From positions 1,302,001 through 1,366,000 of the forward strand of contig NC_011671.1 in NCBI RefSeq assembly GCF_000150955.2: a DNA stretch of 64,000 nt, written 5' to 3'. The translations under genes were made by a program, and so were the position numbers. This document shows, in pieces, positions 39,431-49,394 of this stretch (its first letter is position 1; the number at the start of each line of letters is the position of its first letter). The DNA comes from Phaeodactylum tricornutum CCAP 1055/1. Taxonomy: Eukaryota; Bacillariophyta; Bacillariophyceae; Surirellales; Neidiaceae. The notes under the pieces are model-generated. The model did not search any database. It saw nothing but the letters and a program-made list of their open reading frames with translations, and was not told the origin of the DNA.

Positions 39431-40134
39431 GGTGTTGGCACGGTTGCAAAGTAGTGCACGTTTCCTGATTTCCAGGAATGGAGGATGGAAGTATGAGACC
39501 AGGTTGTGGAACCCATTTTAGGCATGCCTGCGATGGATGTGGGTACGTAGCGCGACACAACGCGAATTCTTGAACGTAAATCCAATCCCCGGACGCGAAA
39601 CATCCGTAATCCGAACCGAAAAGTTCCCAAAATGTGAGGATCGATCTTCAGCCTCACGGTAGGCTGGGGGAGGACTTCAAGTTGCCGGCCTGCGGAGCCA
39701 AAGCATTTTCATTGGTCTGGATTGTTGACTATGCTCATCCGGGTATTTTTCTCCGATCCTCGGCTCATCCCCGGATTACGGGCAGACCTAAAATACGACT
39801 CCTTTCTGTTGTCGTCTGGCGAATCACGAAGCTTGACATCTACTGGAAAAGGATTCGCACTCCTGATCTGTCGTGTTCTGCTATTGACTGCCTTCGACCA
39901 AGTATGCTTCCAAACGTTTTGGCTAAAGAATGTGAGGAAAATGGAAGACGGCGCGTCAATCTCGAAAGCTGCCAGTATTTTGCGTTCGGGCCCATCTGGT
40001 CCACTTGTGTCGGTGGCTCCAACAAATTACTTCCATTGCCAGCAAGAACTAGCTGACATCAATAGACGTTGGCAGTCGTTCCGAAAAAAACCTCCCTGTC
40101 CCTGAACACCAACGTAATCTCCACACTGATCATC
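39431..40134. promoter_or_regulatory. Divergent spacer between CPOX and SCAD
   Basis: 704 bases. Plus-strand frames of 140 and 127 codons overlap each other here with no recognisable domain and are taken as chance. No repeat or RNA gene was seen. Confidence 0.4.
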
Positions 40135-41712
40135 ATGTCGTTGCTCACTCGCGCTGTTACATTTGCTCGTCCAAGTCTTGCAAACGCCGCGTTTCGTGGT
40201 TCCGTCGCCTCGAACAAGGCTGTCGGTTCGTCTCCCCTAGCTGGTTTGTCCAGGAAATCCTACATGACATACTCGATGCTTCCAGAAGAGCATCGTATGA
40301 TCTACGAAATGTGCCGCAATTTTGCGAACGAAAAGCTGGCACCGCATGCCGGAGAGTGGGATGAAAAACACATGTTTCCGAAAGACGCCGTAACTCAGTT
40401 GGTACGTCGTCCTGGAGATGGAACCTTTCTCGGGGGCCTCGGCTGACGCAAGTCAGCGATAGATGTGTTTCCAACAGTCAATGGAGAAACAACGGTTCTC
40501 CACGTAGCTTTTGATGTTCTCACCAGCTACTTTTCCTGCCGATTGTTTCTCAAACCACAGGCGGAACTGGGTCTCATGGGAATTAACACTCCGGAAGAGT
40601 TCCAGGGATCAGGACTGGACGCCATGTCCTACGCCATTGCGATGGAAGAAATCTCTCGTGGATGTGCTTCGGTTGGAGTCATTATGAGTGCACACAATTC
40701 CCTCTACCTGTACCCAGTTCAGACGTTTGGTACAGACGCGCAGAAAGAAGAATGGGCGGCACCCTACGCAGTGTGCGACGATGGCTCGGGCGGCAAACTA
40801 AACATTGGCTGCTTCGGTCTTTCGGAACCAGGAAATGGTAGTGACGCTGGTGCTGCCGCTACGACGGCGACACTCGATGGGGATGAATGGGTTGTGAACG
40901 GAACCAAAGCTTGGATTACGAATGCGCACGAATCTGGAGCTGCTATAGTTTTTGCAACGACCGATAAGTCACTCAAGTAAGGAGACAAACCTTGTCGTGC
41001 GATGCCGATAAAGGTGCTTGCCGTGACCCTTTTATTGACTCACCTATTGCATTGTCACTGTTTTTTATTCTATTCTTCTGCCAGACACAAAGGAATCTCT
41101 GCTTTTATTGTTCCAATGGACGCTCCCGGTTTCTCGTTGGGGGCCAAGGAAGACAAACTCGGCATTCGGGCCTCGTCGACGTCAAACCTGATTATGGACA
41201 ATGTCCGTATTCCCAAAGATAATTTGCTCGGAGAGCCCGGAATGGGCTTCAAAATTGCCATGCAGACATTGGATGGTGGTCGCATTGGAGTGGCCGGACA
41301 GGCGTTGGGTATCGCGTCGGCATCGATCGATTGTGCCGTGAAGTATGCCTTGGAGCGTCACGCCTTTGGCAAACCGATTTCTGAGCTGCAGTCCATACAA
41401 AACAAAATTAGCGCCATGACGGTGGCTCGGGACTCGGCTCGGCTGTTAACGTGGAGGGCTGCTCAGCTCAAAGACAACGGGGAACGCTTCACGAGAGAAG
41501 CCGCCATGGCCAAGCTTGCGGCATCGGAAGCGGCGACCATGTGCAGTCACCAAGCGATACAGATTTTGGGCGGAGCGGGCTACGTTCGAGACTTTCCAGC
41601 GGAACGGCATTATCGTGATGCCCGAATCACCGAAATTTACGAAGGTACGAGTGAAATCCAACATTTGGTGATTGCCAATGATGTTTTGAAGGAGTACAAG
41701 AATTCCAATTGA
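40135..41712 (+). CDS. ACADS: Short-chain acyl-CoA dehydrogenase, mitochondrial
   Basis: Three exons, 40135-40401, 40561-40976 and 41085-41712, with introns of 159 and 108 bases; 436 residues. The N-terminus [16 protein letters not shown] is Arg/Ser/Ala-rich, a mitochondrial presequence. The enzyme has [32 protein letters not shown] (FAD binding), [18 protein letters not shown] and [12 protein letters not shown] with the catalytic Glu, closely matching vertebrate SCAD. It oxidises butyryl-type acyl-CoA to enoyl-CoA, with electrons passed to ETF in the matrix. A related branched-chain substrate is possible but less likely from the [10 protein letters not shown] region. Confidence 0.94.
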
Positions 41713-41895
41713 ATATAAAAGGAATCGACAAGTAAGTGATACCGAAGCCATTGCTCGTTTCTAAGCACGTAGCGATAGGACAAAGGCCTAGATATTGAGT
41801 TTGGCTGAGCTAGTGGTCAACCATTTAGCAGTAGCTATCGATAACAGTATTCTCCTGCGGAAACAACCCAAAAGCTTGACTTCGATTTTTCCGGT

Positions 41896-42627
41896 TTACG
41901 AAATCACAGCATGGTCCTTCCAATAGTTGACGGCTTCCGCGTAGGCCTTTCGATCCAACGGTACTCCGCTACCGCCCTCGGCCTTCCCCAGAGAATTGCG
42001 CATGGCGGTAATCGGATTCATGGGTAGCTCATCCGGTACATCTTGCGCCTTGATGGAGACAATATTCCACGGTGCCGATGCTGGATTTGGATCCCGACCT
42101 TGGGAAGCATTTTCTTTGTTTATTTGTTCCCGTGAATAGAGAATCAAGTCGAGGTATTTCGCTACAGGCAAATCGTCCCCAACAAGGTTTTGTGGGAAGA
42201 ATCGAGCCAAGACGGGCAGCTCCTTATCGTTGCGGGCTTCGTACTTGGTACGAATCAGGTGTTCGTTCTCTTCTGTGATGGGCAACACGTTTACCCGAGC
42301 GTTGGTAAAATCATTGACCAAGAATACGTGTTTGCAAAAGGGTGCGTAGCCGTCCTTCAAGTCGGCCGATTGGAACCTCTCGTTGACAATGCGTTCAAAG
42401 TCGGCAACCGACAGACTAAAGACCGTCCCACCGTACTTTTTGCTATCGGCGTGTTCATCGAACTGACGGAAACAAAAGGGATCAACAACTAAGGCTTTTT
42501 TGGAAGACGACATGGAAAGGGAGAATTTGGAAGTAAGGCCACGGCAGGATTTCGTTGAAACGAAGGCTCGTGGAGTCGTAGGGAAAGTCAAGGTGAGGAA
42601 TAGAAAGGATGTCCCTTGACCAAGCAT
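41896..42627 (-). CDS. DUF3228 protein, plastid-targeted
   Basis: A protein of 243 residues. The start MLGQGTSFLFLTLTF is hydrophobic and followed by PRAF, a plastid-type Ala-Phe cleavage site. The domain has GYAPFCKHVFL, LPITEENEHLIR, YEARNDKELPVLARFF and a C-terminal EGGSGVPLDRKAYAEAVNYW, the pattern of DUF3228 proteins, which also occur in bacteria. Its biochemical role is unknown. The stop is about 180 bases from the convergent SCAD gene. Confidence 0.85.
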   Translation of the reverse strand: MLGQGTSFLFLTLTFPTTPRAFVSTKSCRGLTSKFSLSMSSSKKALVVDPFCFRQFDEHADSKKYGGTVFSLSVADFERIVNERFQSADLKDGYAPFCKHVFLVNDFTNARVNVLPITEENEHLIRTKYEARNDKELPVLARFFPQNLVGDDLPVAKYLDLILYSREQINKENASQGRDPNPASAPWNIVSIKAQDVPDELPMNPITAMRNSLGKAEGGSGVPLDRKAYAEAVNYWKDHAVIS

Positions 42628-43163
42628 GCTACGACTTTCTGGTCCTGTCTAGGAAAGCGATGCTTCGCTCGGTAAGTTAAAATGTCTTTATGTATGTAGA
42701 TAGAGGTACCGATTGCAAAGCTAGGTCCACATTAGAAATCCAAATGAGAATGAAACCGCCACTACCGAAATCTGAAACTTCGACAGTGAAACGCAGTGAG
42801 GCGGGTTCATTCCCCCCTGGGCCCCTGGGGAATTTCGTTAGGGTTGGTTTCCAGTTCTTTCTAGTAGAGTCATCGTAAAAACATTTCCGACAGCCCTTCA
42901 CTATGAAACTCCCGTGTTTCGATTCGAGCGACGGGTAAATATCAAAAAAGCAAAGACAGAGTTAAGACTCTAGAGGACTAAGCAGACGTTGGCAGAGCAC
43001 AATCTTTAAATAGCTCCCGAGCACGCCAGAGGTGGAAAAAGGAATGAACTTGTCGAGTTCGAGTGGACCGTATGCTGAAGCGTTTGGAAATACACTCGGA
43101 GATATTCCGTTTTATAGCAGATACATTCCAATATCACAGCACCACTAGTGAAGCCCTTCCTCT
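42628..43163. other. Intergenic spacer, 536 bp
   Basis: This lies between two minus-strand genes: the promoter of the DUF3228 gene and the end of the PPR gene. Its short frames have no recognisable content. Confidence 0.4.
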
Positions 43164-44333
43164 CTAATTTGGAGTGCGATGTCGATGTTTCATGCCCCGA
43201 CGGCTCCACGCCGCAGGCAAATCTTGCACTCGGACCAGCGTTGTGTCCCTGGCGTTGACCCCCAGCCAACCCCGCCATTCATTCTCGAGAACGTGCAACA
43301 CTATCTGTTCCCAAATCACGTTGTTCAAGCAGCCGTCGGCACAACACAAGCGAAAAACTTGGGACAACAGCGTGGAGCGGCGTTCGACATTATCATTCAG
43401 CGAGAGCTTCCGGATCGCCTTAAATAAGTAATAGTATGTCAACGAGGTAGGCGCCAGGACGGCCGATGTTTTGTGCTTCAGTTGTGTGAAGAGGTATAAA
43501 GCAATCCGCAGACTTTCCGTTTTGACCGCTGGCTTGCCAAACGCATTTGCTGCCGATGCCAAGACCGAATTATACGAAATAATATCCGGTTCCACGCCTT
43601 TGTGTTCCATTTCCTCCTCCCACAGCTTCAACGCACAGAGCGTCTTATCGGCACGAGGTGACTTAGCCAATGCATCCAACACTGTATTACAGTGAATGAC
43701 ATTGGGCTGGATGCCTTGACGAGGCATATCCTGGCGCAATATGCGTTCACAGATGGACGCGGCAATGCGTGTCCGTGCCAAAGCGTGGAGGACACTGGTG
43801 TATGTTTGTGCCGTCGGTGTCGTATCGGGCCAATCCAATGACAACCGCGACGAGTGCTGCATCTCCTCCAATAGGCGCGTCACGGCGGTGACGGTTTCTT
43901 CTGGTCGACGATCCGCCACGGTGGCCCACCCATCCAGCAAGACGGAATACGCCACATTGTCGGGTCGCGTCAAGGCACCAATGTGAGTACTCAATTTCAT
44001 GATTTCTAGAACTTGTTCAGCTTGATCTACTTGACCCTGGGCACAGTATGCTTGTAGCAAAGCAGTATAGGTGATGCGGTTGGGATGTAGTCCCCGTACG
44101 GGCATTTCGTCCAGCAGAGCTTGTGCTCGGGAGACGTCCCCCACACGCGCCCATGCTTGAATTACGGTTGTATACGTATAAACATCCGGTTCTATCGTCG
44201 TGGATTTGGCGATCGAGACATCATTGGTCATGCGTCGCAACCAACGTTCCGCTTGTTCCGCACCGTGTCGGTTGGGATGGGCAGCAGCCCAAGCAGCAAT
44301 GACTGTATTATATGAAACCGCGTCGGGGGCCAA
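43164..44333 (-). CDS. PPR protein, C-terminal half (frame offset from the N-terminal half)
   Basis: An open frame of 389 codons made largely of 35-residue pentatricopeptide repeats: DVYTYTTVIQAWARVGDVSR, NRITYTALLQAYCAQG, AQTYTSVLHALAR and DIISYNSVLASAAN are successive first helices. It begins with a non-ATG codon, TTG, in the middle of a repeat (LAPDAVSYNTVIAAW), and the first in-frame Met is far downstream. It therefore continues the repeat array of the frame ending at 44339. The two frames are offset by one base at the TTAATTAA around 44337-44345. PPR arrays bind organelle RNA; together the halves hold about nine repeats. A C-terminal non-repeat stretch contains GWLGVNARDTTLVRVQDL. Confidence 0.75.
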   Translation of the reverse strand: MAPDAVSYNTVIAAWAAAHPNRHGAEQAERWLRRMTNDVSIAKSTTIEPDVYTYTTVIQAWARVGDVSRAQALLDEMPVRGLHPNRITYTALLQAYCAQGQVDQAEQVLEIMKLSTHIGALTRPDNVAYSVLLDGWATVADRRPEETVTAVTRLLEEMQHSSRLSLDWPDTTPTAQTYTSVLHALARTRIAASICERILRQDMPRQGIQPNVIHCNTVLDALAKSPRADKTLCALKLWEEEMEHKGVEPDIISYNSVLASAANAFGKPAVKTESLRIALYLFTQLKHKTSAVLAPTSLTYYYLFKAIRKLSLNDNVERRSTLLSQVFRLCCADGCLNNVIWEQIVLHVLENEWRGWLGVNARDTTLVRVQDLPAAWSRRGMKHRHRTPN

Positions 44334-44338
44334 GTACG

Positions 44339-45088
44339 TTAATTAATCATCTCCTGCAGCAAACATTCGGCCCGTACGGCGGTATCTGATTCGAGTGCAA
44401 GACAACCCGTCACGGCGTACGCCAGGAGTACGGTATTGTAAGTGACGGTATCGGGAAGAATGAAGACCGGGTCGGGTTCCTGCATGTAGCGCAGCACGAT
44501 TTCCGCGTGGGCCGCCCGTCCCGCCTTGGCCAAGGCCAATAGCAAAATATTGTACGATCGTGTGTTCGGTTGCATTGTTGTGTGTGAGGACGTCCCTTGC
44601 GACGCGAAAGGCGTTCCCTGTGGCGAAAATTGGGATTCCCAGAACTTCAGGGCGCCGTGCACGTCGTTCTGCCAAGCTTTGAGAACAGAATTGAAACTGA
44701 CCGTATCGGGCGCAACGGCGTAGTATCCTTCTTCGTGGAGGGCAGCGATGCGCTGGTAAAGCTCCTGAGCCCGATCCGCCGCCTGGGCACGAGCCAGGGC
44801 GTCCAGATTGAGATTAAGTGACAAGAGTGGATTGTTGCCGACTCTGAGCGATTCTTTCCGGCGCTGTTGGGAAGAATTGAGCGAGGTCGTTTGTTTCCGC
44901 TGGAGGCGACGTTTTTCAGCCCTGAGACTTGGACGTCTCGCCGGAGAGTCTTCCGTCGAAAACGGTCTGATTTGCGAGGGATTTCTGGCAACACTTGGTG
45001 CTGGATGTTTCGTGTCTGACAGAGAAAGGGAAGCCACCTGAGGGATTCCACAACAAAGGAATACGTAGGGCAAGATTTGCCTTTTCAT
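44339..45088 (-). CDS. PPR protein, N-terminal half, plastid or mitochondrion targeted
   Basis: A frame of 249 codons from the ATG at 45088. The N-terminus MKRQILPYVFLCCGIPQVAS looks like a signal peptide. Repeats include DTVSFNSVLKAWQ, NTRSYNILLLALAKAGR and DTVTYNTVLLAYAVTG. It ends RAECLLQEMIN and stop at 44339, where a typical repeat should run on into LAPDAVSYN of the next frame. A one-base change near the TTAATTAA would join the halves. Possible explanations are an assembly error, allele loss of function, or true splitting. If joined, one protein of about 640 residues would result. Confidence 0.75.
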   Translation of the reverse strand: MKRQILPYVFLCCGIPQVASLSLSDTKHPAPSVARNPSQIRPFSTEDSPARRPSLRAEKRRLQRKQTTSLNSSQQRRKESLRVGNNPLLSLNLNLDALARAQAADRAQELYQRIAALHEEGYYAVAPDTVSFNSVLKAWQNDVHGALKFWESQFSPQGTPFASQGTSSHTTMQPNTRSYNILLLALAKAGRAAHAEIVLRYMQEPDPVFILPDTVTYNTVLLAYAVTGCLALESDTAVRAECLLQEMIN

Positions 45089-45777
45089 GGTGTGGACAGT
45101 GCAAACTAGAAACGAGGAGAAGGATATTGAGGAGGGTATCAATTTATACGCATAGAGTGGCTTGGTGAGACAGCTTTTCTTTGTTGTGAACGGTGGGAAT
45201 CGACCGTGGAAAGCCTTGAAGGGAAGGTCCGAACACTTTTTCGCACTGTTGCATCATCCGAGTTGAAGTGATTTGGAATGAGGGTACCTAGCTACCTAGC
45301 TTGGCATCGACATGCTTTCTTGTCTGTCAGTTGTACGAATATGGGTGGCACCTAAAATATAAAGCGATGGAATGGACGATACCGACGTTCGTACAGACAG
45401 GGGATACTGATATTCTCTCTCACGTGACGGTGGTGTTACCTTCCATTGATAATTGTAGTAGAGATTTCGATCAAAGCGCGTTGAGGAGAGATCACCGTAT
45501 TTAAAAGCCAATGAACATCAAAAGGTACGCATCCTCGTTTGACACGACGGAGAAATCGGACGGGAACACTACCTATTAGCACGGCTGCCGAGAGACCGCG
45601 CATTCGTTTCTTTTCATATCTTTGGTTCTCCCTCGTGTGGCTTTTTCACTGACAGTTACAGTTAGTGCAATTTACGGATACCTTCCGACGACAAAACACA
45701 TTTTTACCGCCGTCAAGTATCCGTTGCATTTACAGTTACTGTTAATCCAACGCAGTCCATTGTCACCGTTGTCCAAC
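45089..45777. promoter_or_regulatory. Divergent spacer between PPR and MATE genes
   Basis: 689 bases. It holds TTACAGTTA at 45656-45664 and 45730-45738, near the MATE start. A frame opening at a TTG at 45622 runs in-frame into the MATE gene but has no ATG before 45778. Confidence 0.5.
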
Positions 45778-47472
45778 ATGCTTTGGAAACGAGCGTCTAC
45801 CCGGACGTTTATCGTCTTACTGCACCTGCTCACGTACCGAGCGGGCGCCTTTGCTTCCTTGTCATCCCGGCAGGCTTCGTATCGAAGTCGCGGTCCCTTG
45901 GTTCCTTCACAATCCACACAGCGAGGTCGAGTGCTGACTACCACCACCGAATCTTCCGGAGACGTCCCTCGCGGTGGAGACTTGCCCCGCCGGATCCCCG
46001 ACCTCCCAACGCTTGCGGATTATCGCAAGTTCGCGCTGCCCTGTCTCGCCCTGTGGATCGCAGGGCCCTTGCTGAGCCTCGTCGATACTTCGTTCATTGG
46101 ACTTTCGGGATCCCCGGACCTCTCGGCGAACAATTTGGCTGCGCTGGGACCCGCGACAACCTTCTTTGACGGCGCGACCTACTTATTCGCCTTTTTGAAC
46201 GTCGCCACCACGAACCTGTACGCGTCCGCTCGATCGCAGTCGGGCCCCAATAGTCCCGAAGCCGAATCCGTCGTCCGTACCGCCTCTAGAGTAGCGGTCA
46301 ACTGTGGAATTGGAATCATGTTCTTCCTACTCGCCTTTGCCCGACCCCTCCTCAAGCTTTACATGGGCGACAAGGCAGCCAGTACTCCGGGACTGCTCGA
46401 TGCCGCGACGGATTACGTCTTGATTCGGGCCCTCAGTATGCCCACTTCTCTATTATTGGGCGTCTTACAAGCCGCCTTATTGGGTGCCAAAGACTCCGTT
46501 ACTCCGTTAATCGCCATTCTGTACGCCACCGTTGTCAACATATTTGGTGACTTTATTCTCGTCAATCGTCTCCAGATGAGTCTGAAAGGGGCCGCGATTG
46601 CCACGACACTGGCGCAGTGGGCATCCACGGCCGCTTTGATTGCACCCGCGCGTCGCAATCTCGTCAAGGATCATTCCCTGGGATTGGTGCGCAAACCAAA
46701 ACCTTTTCCGGGCGGAGTCACGGGACGAACTTTTCTGGCATTCGCCGCGCCCGTCTTGACTTTGATTCTAGGAAAGCTCGCGGCCTTTGGCTTCATGACG
46801 AATGCGGCGGCGGGCGTTCCGGGACAGCCCACACCGTTGGCCGCCCATCAAATCATTCTCAGTTTACTCTTTTTCTGCAGTCCGTTCCTCGAAGTCATTA
46901 GCCAGACAGCACAAACCTTCTTGCCCTCCTACTTGGCTCCTATTTTTGAACACATGGACAAACTCCGCAAGCGCAATCCCGACTACAAGCCCGAGGAAGA
47001 TCCGGCCGTAGAGCCGTGGTTGAACACGTCCAAACTGGTGGCTACACGTTTGTTGGGCATTGGTATGGTGACGGCGGCTGTCGTGGCAAGCATCGTTTCC
47101 CTCATTCCGGCTTTTTTTGGTAACTTGATCACGTCCGACTTGACGGTACAACAGGCCGTCAAGCCTTTGGCGAAGTACTTGTGGATGGGTGCCTTCTTCT
47201 GGGCCCCCGTGGCGGTTTGCGAAGGTGTCTTGTTGGCGCGTCGGGAGTTGTCTTTTCTGGCCAGTATTTACTTGGTCAGTACCGCTTTGTTGCCGCCCGT
47301 CTTGCTGCGCATCAAATTTCGTGGGGGAACGGTTGGTCAAGTATGGGCTTGCTTTGCCATCTTTCAGCTGTTCCGAGCGGCCTGTTTTATTGGTCGTATT
47401 TGGGGACCTGGTCTGGTACACCGCGTTCTGGGACGCCGGCAACCGCTTCCGGCGACCGACAGGGGCTCCTAA
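45778..47472 (+). CDS. MATE-family transporter, probably plastid-targeted
   Basis: A protein of 564 residues from ATG 45778. It starts [19 protein letters not shown], a signal peptide, with RAGAFAS giving the GAF plastid cleavage site. The transporter has [19 protein letters not shown], the first MATE helix pair; [18 protein letters not shown]; and [20 protein letters not shown], in the order of the DinF/EDS5 branch. About 12 helices are expected. These carriers export organic cations or organic acids by H+ or Na+ antiport; the cargo is unknown. The location in a plastid envelope is inference from the presequence. Confidence 0.88.
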   Translation: MLWKRASTRTFIVLLHLLTYRAGAFASLSSRQASYRSRGPLVPSQSTQRGRVLTTTTESSGDVPRGGDLPRRIPDLPTLADYRKFALPCLALWIAGPLLSLVDTSFIGLSGSPDLSANNLAALGPATTFFDGATYLFAFLNVATTNLYASARSQSGPNSPEAESVVRTASRVAVNCGIGIMFFLLAFARPLLKLYMGDKAASTPGLLDAATDYVLIRALSMPTSLLLGVLQAALLGAKDSVTPLIAILYATVVNIFGDFILVNRLQMSLKGAAIATTLAQWASTAALIAPARRNLVKDHSLGLVRKPKPFPGGVTGRTFLAFAAPVLTLILGKLAAFGFMTNAAAGVPGQPTPLAAHQIILSLLFFCSPFLEVISQTAQTFLPSYLAPIFEHMDKLRKRNPDYKPEEDPAVEPWLNTSKLVATRLLGIGMVTAAVVASIVSLIPAFFGNLITSDLTVQQAVKPLAKYLWMGAFFWAPVAVCEGVLLARRELSFLASIYLVSTALLPPVLLRIKFRGGTVGQVWACFAIFQLFRAACFIGRIWGPGLVHRVLGRRQPLPATDRGS

Positions 47473-47635
47473 CGGCTACGGAAAGCTACAGGAACGCACA
47501 TTACTAGCTCGAATCCGGACCACCATGGCTAGCGTAACAGCATTGAAGGATTTATTTGTGGGTGTGCCTATAGAATAGACATTCTTCACTTTCTCCGTGG
47601 GAGACGAGGCTACGCTACGAAAATTGTAAACAGTT

Positions 47636-48373
47636 CTAAAACTTGAATTTGACACGGGGATCCCGGTCAATGACTTCGTACAGGCCGTAGAGCATTTCCG
47701 CCGACTGCACCGGTGCTTGTACCGTGACGGATGTCCATTTTCCCAAAGCCCGGACGGAATGCTGTATAGAATCGGCCTGGACTAGGCAGGACTCGGCCAC
47801 AACAGCGACCATTTCTTCTACAAAGGCTCCTTCGTTGGCGCCGACAATTTTCATGGTAAAGTCGCAAGGATAGTCAACGAGGGCTTCAAAGACGCGGGAC
47901 TTTTCGCCCGTACGTTCGTCCGCGTAAAGTGTGTATCCCTGATCGTCGTATTCTGGTTTGGTAATATCGTTAAGGGGCGGACCGATGCCGACAAAGGGTT
48001 TTTCGCGTGGCGGGGTAATCCTTTGGGCCACGGGAGAACGTGTCTTTCCAAAGCCTTGACCCGCTCGTGCGGATGGTACTCCTTGAATCGTGGAAGGTTG
48101 CGAGGCGCGAGAAGGAGACTTGCGCTCTTTCAAAAGATGTTCGAGTGATTCGTCCAAGTTTTGGGGTTTCGCGTCCATCGTGTCGTTGGTGTCGGAACGC
48201 GGATCGTTCGAGGGATCGTCTTCCGGTACGGGATTGAAAAAGCTCCCCGCTGTCTGGGCAGACCGTGAGGTTGGAGACGGAGGACGAGAGGATTTGCTGT
48301 GTACGGAAAATGCGGTGGCTACGTCGTCCAGAAGAAAAATAAGAGAGGCGAAGAGCGGGACGGTGTATTTCAT
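47636..48373 (-). CDS. DUF493/YbeD-like protein, plastid-targeted
   Basis: A protein of 245 residues from ATG 48373, where a signal peptide MKYTVPLFASLIFLLDDVATAF gives the TAF cleavage site; a Met 10 codons upstream is possible. A disordered Ser/Pro linker precedes the C-terminal DUF493 domain: DYPCDFTMKIVGANEGAF, SVRALGKWTSVTVQAPV and LYGLYEVIDRDPRVKFKF. The ferredoxin-like small domain is common in bacteria and plastids. Its role is not well known; YbeD in E. coli has been linked to lipoate metabolism, which is weak evidence here. Confidence 0.85.
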   Translation of the reverse strand: MKYTVPLFASLIFLLDDVATAFSVHSKSSRPPSPTSRSAQTAGSFFNPVPEDDPSNDPRSDTNDTMDAKPQNLDESLEHLLKERKSPSRASQPSTIQGVPSARAGQGFGKTRSPVAQRITPPREKPFVGIGPPLNDITKPEYDDQGYTLYADERTGEKSRVFEALVDYPCDFTMKIVGANEGAFVEEMVAVVAESCLVQADSIQHSVRALGKWTSVTVQAPVQSAEMLYGLYEVIDRDPRVKFKF

Positions 48374-48541
48374 AATTCCAAATGAGCGAAAGAGGACGAG
48401 CAAGACTGGGGTGCGGAACGAACGGGGAGGCGCGCGACGTACAATTCACAAAAACACACACACACAGAGGCACACAAACACGCCAAGCTGGATTCGAATA
48501 TAGATACAAGCAGATACGCAGGACACCACAGAGTCGTAGCG

Positions 48542-48544
<3 letters not shown>

Positions 48545-48584
<40 letters not shown>
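48545..48584. repeat. (TG)20 microsatellite
   Basis: Twenty uninterrupted TG units. A shorter complementary CA run lies at 48454-48466. Length variation between strains is likely. Confidence 0.97.
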
Positions 48585-48586
<2 letters not shown>

Positions 48587-49250
48587 GGAGAGAAGTGTGT
48601 AATGTATTGTATTGTATGTATACCAGGTACCCCACCCAAACTACGAGTGACAATTTTTGGAGGACTCACCCGCCTGCTGGGAACTCTACAGACCCTTACA
48701 GGCGACCTACCTGTAATGTAAAAAGTAGAAGCAGTGCCGAAACCCAGTATTCCTGCCCCCCCACCCACGTGTTTCCTTGCGACTGGAGGGACGGTGCGCA
48801 CTATGGAGGGGTAGGGTTCTTTGAATGCGCCCAGACACGACCAATCCGATCCGTACGACTGCCCACAGTCCCCTATTCGTGAGTTACGAATATGTCTATA
48901 CGCGTACACTTCACGGTCACGTCAATTTGCCATACACTTCACCCAAAAAAACCAATTTACGGTAGCAAATTGATCGTGGACACGCGAACGTAAGAAGTGA
49001 AGTATCGCTCGATTTGTCGATACTTCCAAACGATTCTGGCATCCTTTGGAAAAAGGCTATAACTACCAACCCTGCTCTCTCTGTAGCGGGAGCAAACAAT
49101 TGATCGACCCCGGATCTCTTCCCGCAGCTAGATTCCTTTTTTTCGCGGTCTACCGAGAGATTCGAAAAGACTCGCGAAACAGGCACGAATCTCGCCCTCA
49201 ACGCAGTATTACGTCCATCTTCGGACCGCGAGCTAGAGTCTCTAGCTAGG

Positions 49251-49272
49251 ATACATACATACATACATACAT
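49251..49272. repeat. (ATAC)n microsatellite
   Basis: About 5.5 copies of ATAC, in the 5' flank of the first TLC gene, 123 bases before its start codon. Confidence 0.93.
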
Positions 49273-49394
49273 ATCCCCGGATTGTAGTAGGCGAACTGCA
49301 GCGTGTGGAAAGTGTACGTGCGTGTGCAGATACGAGTCTCTCTAGAACCTTCCATTTCCGGAAAGAGAATCTCTCCAGACCTCGTCATTGCGAT

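Larger units (their letters stand above)
48374..49394. other. Divergent spacer with microsatellites, 1021 bp
   Basis: This lies between the DUF493 and the first TLC gene. It holds a CA run at 48454-48466, (TG)20 at 48545-48584 and (ATAC)n at 49251-49272. The CA and TG runs are in inverted relation about 80 bases apart and could pair. Minus-strand frames of 179 and 115 codons cross the repeats and are not supported. Confidence 0.6.

Noticed and set aside
39634-40105. Overlapping plus-strand frames of 140 and 127 codons in the CPOX-SCAD spacer
   Set aside because: The two overlap in different frames, have no recognisable content and lie where both promoters should be.
48645-48665. Sm-site-like AATTTTTGG, considered as part of a U snRNA
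   Set aside because: No matching snRNA stem-loops or conserved 5' sequence were seen around it.
48370-48909. Minus-strand frame of 179 codons
   Set aside because: It translates the TG microsatellite into Thr-His repeats and has no other support.
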